NCBI GenBank assembly: GCA_936908745.1
Contig: CAKZFX010000015.1
Location: 186,001-250,000 of the forward strand
Reading direction: 5' to 3'
Length of the DNA stretch: 64,000 nucleotides
Origin: an uncultured Chitinophagaceae bacterium
GTDB lineage: Bacteria > Bacteroidota > Bacteroidia > Chitinophagales > Chitinophagaceae
The translations under genes and the position numbers were made by a program. Shown one piece after another: positions 60,936-64,000 of the stretch. The notes below the pieces were generated by a model. It worked only from the letters and a program-made list of their open reading frames with translations, had not been told where the DNA came from and searched no databases. How positions within the stretch are numbered: the stretch's first letter is position 1; each line of letters starts with the position of its first letter.

Positions 60936-62591
60936 ATGAAAAAGTATTTACTCCTTATAACAATGGGTGTTTGCCTGCAATCAGCCGCGCAGGATCCTGT
61001 TCTTGTCAATTATGTCTTTCAAACACCTCCGCCGCTGAATACCCTTCTTCTGCAAACTCCTAATAGCATGATACTGGTGACGCCGGAAGGCAATAATAAC
61101 CTTTCGCAGTTGTGGACACGATTTGATGACAGCTTTAACGTTGTCAGTAAAAAAAGATTAGTGCTGCCGGAAAATACAAAAGTGGTACGCCAGAATTATT
61201 ATGAAAGCAATGCCGGCATCATACGTCTTGACCAGTCAATAAAGCAGAACAGGATTGAAGTGGACCTGTTTTTATTTAATGATGATGGCAATATTTCTGC
61301 CAGTCAAAACCTCGTAAGCCATGAGGATTACAAAGAGAATATAGACGGAAGAAGACCCTATCCTTTTCTCCCGGTTTTTTCTGCCGATAAAAGCAAGATC
61401 GCCTTGATAAAACTGGATCAAATGAGTGAAGACAGTTTATCGGTATCAGCAACTGTTGCCAGCACTTCAGCCGGTAAAAAGTTTCATACAAATTATAGAA
61501 TAGCGTTTGACGGTGATCTCCAGGACCCTCCGGCCTTTGTTCTGAATAATAACGGCGTATTAGCTGCTATTGTACCTGATAAGTTTAAGAGCTATACATT
61601 GGGGTCAACGATCCACTGTTATTTCTCAGAAGAAGGGAAAGACAAACCTGTAAAAGGGAAGCTGTTGTTTCCACGCAAGAAGATAAAAACACCGTATATA
61701 CGTATGGACAACAGCGGTCTTTTTATCAGCGCTTTATTCAGTGAGGGTAACGAGAAAGAGTCGGTGGCTGGCTGGATAAACGGAAGCTTTGATTATAAAA
61801 CGAGCAACTGGAAAGAAGCTAAAAGCTACACGTTCAGCAAAGACATGAATAAGAAGTTAAAGAGAGTTTATGGACATGCCGTACCGGCGAAAGATATCCT
61901 GAATTACCTGCACGTAATGACGGATGAATATGAAACCGAGCCTGTTCTTTTTGCAACACTGGTTCCTTTTGAAAGCAACAGAAAGTACCAGCCCTTTTAT
62001 GGCTCTAATGCAAGAGTGCCTTATATCAATACTACAGAACAGCAACAGCGGCTGGATGCAATAAACAGGCTTATATCTGCACCTCTTCCCTTTAATATAC
62101 CCGGCATCCCTCAACCGATCACCAGCTTTGCTGATGCCTATACGTTTACTAATATTTTCAGAAGCGAACCCGGCGGGTATGCAACAAATAATTTCAATTA
62201 TGCATCCAATACCAGCCAGCCGGGAAGATCAGCCGTCTGGCAGCGTTCCAGCCTGCTTTATTTTGCCACGGACTCTTCATCTAAAATAACAAAGTACCAG
62301 TTTGAAAAAATATACCCGACCAGCGATGCAGGGTATTATTTTAATTCCCGTTTTAAGAATAAAGACGGCAGCTATTCAGCCTTATATTATTATACACCAG
62401 GATTGCGCAAACCTTATTTAAATAAATTAACGATCGATAAAAAAGGGAATGTTTCAGAAAAGAAGTTATTTGAAAATAGTAATATGACACTTGATTACAG
62501 CTATCCGCATATCATCCGCAATAATAAACTGATCTCGTTTTATTATTATGTGAGAACAAATGATGTGGGGATTATTGCGATTGATTTATAA
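60936..62591 (+). CDS. Secreted hypothetical protein, propeller-like
   Basis: A 551-residue protein with a signal peptide (LLLITMGVCLQSAAQ). The mature part is a succession of beta segments (TLLLQTPNSMILVTPEGNNN, KIALIKLDQMSEDSLSVSAT, NNGVLAAIVPDKFKSYTLGS) suggesting a beta-propeller, in the same style as the 35986 protein. No catalytic motif is seen. ATG 60936 is used because the upstream in-frame TTG at 60882 lies inside the terminator of the preceding operon. Confidence 0.8.
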   Translation: MKKYLLLITMGVCLQSAAQDPVLVNYVFQTPPPLNTLLLQTPNSMILVTPEGNNNLSQLWTRFDDSFNVVSKKRLVLPENTKVVRQNYYESNAGIIRLDQSIKQNRIEVDLFLFNDDGNISASQNLVSHEDYKENIDGRRPYPFLPVFSADKSKIALIKLDQMSEDSLSVSATVASTSAGKKFHTNYRIAFDGDLQDPPAFVLNNNGVLAAIVPDKFKSYTLGSTIHCYFSEEGKDKPVKGKLLFPRKKIKTPYIRMDNSGLFISALFSEGNEKESVAGWINGSFDYKTSNWKEAKSYTFSKDMNKKLKRVYGHAVPAKDILNYLHVMTDEYETEPVLFATLVPFESNRKYQPFYGSNARVPYINTTEQQQRLDAINRLISAPLPFNIPGIPQPITSFADAYTFTNIFRSEPGGYATNNFNYASNTSQPGRSAVWQRSSLLYFATDSSSKITKYQFEKIYPTSDAGYYFNSRFKNKDGSYSALYYYTPGLRKPYLNKLTIDKKGNVSEKKLFENSNMTLDYSYPHIIRNNKLISFYYYVRTNDVGIIAIDL

Positions 62592-62600
62592 AAGTAAAAC

Positions 62601-62625
62601 TGTGCGAAGCGTAACGCTTCACACA
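62601..62625 (+). terminator. Weak hairpin after the 60936 gene
   Basis: TGTGCGAAGCG pairs with CGCTTCACACA (one mismatch), without a clear T-run. Confidence 0.4.
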
Positions 62626-62634
62626 GCAAAAGAT

Positions 62635-62663
62635 AAAAAAACCCTCCCGGCGACCCGGGAGGG
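62635..62663 (-). terminator. ftsZ terminator
   Basis: CCCTCCCGG pairs with CCGGGAGGG, followed on the minus strand by a run of six or more T. It lies about 93 bp beyond the ftsZ stop at 62756. Confidence 0.85.
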
Positions 62664-62755
62664 AACAACTAAAAACACTAGCTATTGTAGTGGCTTCATC
62701 GGAACGAACACTCTTTATTTTGCCCCCGATGAAAAGAGCAAAACAGTATATTGTC

Positions 62756-64000
62756 TTAGTCGGGTTTTTTGCCGTCCAAGAATGTATTAATCGTGCTTAT
62801 TTGTCCTTGATTGTGTTGGTCAGCTTTGACCTCGTAGCTGCTGTAGAAGTTTTCTATCTGCGTGTTGGTATTGTATAATTCCATGTTGCGGCGGATGTAA
62901 GCCGGCACGGTTTCAAACTCATTATTCGGGTCGTTAGCATTAACGTTGAACGACAGATTACGTAATTTCTGTAGCCGTTCAGCAGCCCTACGTTGTTGCT
63001 CCGCAGTTTCGTCCGGCAGAGCCAGGTCCTCAACTTCGGTGGACAAAGGTGGTTGAGCTTGATGGGCCATAGGCACATCCGCCGCAGGAATGTCGTCCCT
63101 TTCGATTATCTGCATTTGCAAGTCAAGGAGTTCTTCCTCATCATTGCTGGCATTTTTAAATGAAGGAACCGGCTCTTCAGCAGAATTTTTTGAGGTGATT
63201 TCCTCTGCTTTTGATTCTGCGTAGATATTGGACGGTCTGGCCAAATAACCTCCCGCAGCTGCAGGCAACGGGTGGGTTGTACTAGTACTATCTTTCACGC
63301 TGAAAATCAATTCAGCATCTTTTTCTGTAATGTCGGGAGATAAGGTTTTCGATTGCGGAATCGAAATTATACTATCCTTTTTTTCTATCCCGAACATTTT
63401 GTCAACAGTATTTATACCTACTGTTTCATTCGTATTATTACTTGGTATTTTTTCGTCTGTCTGCAGCTCAAAGATGATCATGGAAGGCTCTTCTTCTTTT
63501 ATATGTGATGTTTCCACCATATCATTCATCGTTGGCATCGGCACATCTGCAAACGGGATTTCTTCTACCAGCTTTGGAGCCAAAGGATCTGCTTTTACAA
63601 CCGGCTTTATTTCTTCTGCAATTGGTGCTTCTTCTTTTACCGCAGGAAATAAAGGTGTTTCAGCTTCCAGTTTGCCCAACGTCATCACGATTTTTTCCTC
63701 TTGCTTAGGCATTTCTTTTTTTGCCACTGGTTTTGCAAACGGGTCTTTATGCTCAAAGCCGGTTGCAATCAAAGTGATACCCAGTTTAGCACCGAGTGTA
63801 TTATCATAACCCATACCGAGGATCACATCTGTGCCCTCACCCGCCTGGTTGATCAGGTAGCTTTGGATCACTTCCACTTCATCCATTGTGTATTCATGTT
63901 CACCCTCTGCAGAGTTAATATTGATAAGGATCCATTTAGCACCACGGATATCGTTGTCATTCAGCAAGGGTGAGTTCAACGCTTCTTCGATAGCACGGTG
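62756..64000 (-). CDS. ftsZ: Cell division protein FtsZ, C-terminal part (cut by window edge)
   Basis: About 415 residues of FtsZ are visible; the N-terminal GTPase half lies outside the window. The first part is the FtsZ C-terminal domain (RAIEEALNSPLLNDNDIRGA, INQAGEGTDVILGMGYDNTL, LGITLIATGFE). It is followed by an acidic, low-complexity linker of roughly 230 residues rich in E, P and S, then the C-terminal region with NEFETVPAYIRRNMELY. A tail of about 40 residues (ending INTFLDGKKPD) follows that conserved peptide. FtsZ polymerises into the division ring and the C-terminal peptide binds FtsA and other partners. A long linker is usual in Bacteroidota. Confidence 0.95.
   Translation of the reverse strand, partial: HRAIEEALNSPLLNDNDIRGAKWILININSAEGEHEYTMDEVEVIQSYLINQAGEGTDVILGMGYDNTLGAKLGITLIATGFEHKDPFAKPVAKKEMPKQEEKIVMTLGKLEAETPLFPAVKEEAPIAEEIKPVVKADPLAPKLVEEIPFADVPMPTMNDMVETSHIKEEEPSMIIFELQTDEKIPSNNTNETVGINTVDKMFGIEKKDSIISIPQSKTLSPDITEKDAELIFSVKDSTSTTHPLPAAAGGYLARPSNIYAESKAEEITSKNSAEEPVPSFKNASNDEEELLDLQMQIIERDDIPAADVPMAHQAQPPLSTEVEDLALPDETAEQQRRAAERLQKLRNLSFNVNANDPNNEFETVPAYIRRNMELYNTNTQIENFYSSYEVKADQHNQGQISTINTFLDGKKPD

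Overview
The window is a piece of chromosome from a member of the Bacteroidota, most likely the family Chitinophagaceae. This rests on several type IX secretion (T9SS) C-terminal sorting domains, Bacteroidota-type -7 promoter boxes (TAnnTTTG) ahead of many genes, families largely confined to the phylum (DUF4293, DUF6427), and an FtsZ with a very long acidic linker. The content is mainly core and housekeeping. There are no integrases, transposases, phage genes or CRISPR arrays.

Layout. 1-1.6 kb: end of a minus-strand operon (solute-binding-like protein, MaoC hydratase), then tRNA-Pro and tRNA-Ser. 1.7-5 kb: dnaA and a split 5'-nucleotidase pair. 5-9.2 kb: FAD oxidoreductase and a NatAB-type ABC exporter. 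9.2-15.5 kb: phytanoyl-CoA dioxygenase-like protein, patatin, a coiled-coil protein with 16-residue repeats, a carboxypeptidase-regulatory-like protein, nitronate monooxygenase and a nucleotidyltransferase. 15.7-17.5 kb: glyA and a DUF4293 protein. 17.6-27.3 kb: four large T9SS cargo proteins, one a six-unit kelch-like protein and three tandem paralogues. 27.5-34.7 kb: uvrA, a solitary ECF sigma factor, DsbD plus a separate DsbD-alpha protein, purQ. 35-43.5 kb: DUF6427 and propeller-like proteins, kup, two paralogous alpha/beta hydrolases flanking a lipoprotein. 43.5-50.2 kb: oxyR/katG divergent pair, LD-carboxypeptidase, metG. 50.4-62.6 kb: giant AsmA-like protein, FadB-like fusion enzyme, metzincin, TIGR01777 oxidoreductase, second ABC exporter, secreted protein. 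62.7-64 kb: C-terminal part of ftsZ, cut by the window edge.

The most unusual signal is a dispersed family of short arrays with an exact 7-bp period, built from units of the form RAGTCNN (reverse complement NNGACTY). They sit at gene ends, where they may supply the stop codon, immediately before genes that lack an ATG start, and in frame inside two essential-type genes, uvrA and metG. In those genes three 7-bp units make a 21-bp, 7-residue protein repeat. Related 8-bp-period arrays, a second family built on CCACAGAG-type words, and a 90-bp inverted-repeat element occur in other intergenic gaps. Other points worth attention are a cysteine-less DsbD-alpha domain fused to DsbD beside an intact stand-alone one, a terminator hairpin that runs into the start codon of a metzincin gene, and possible leaderless or near-leaderless transcripts.
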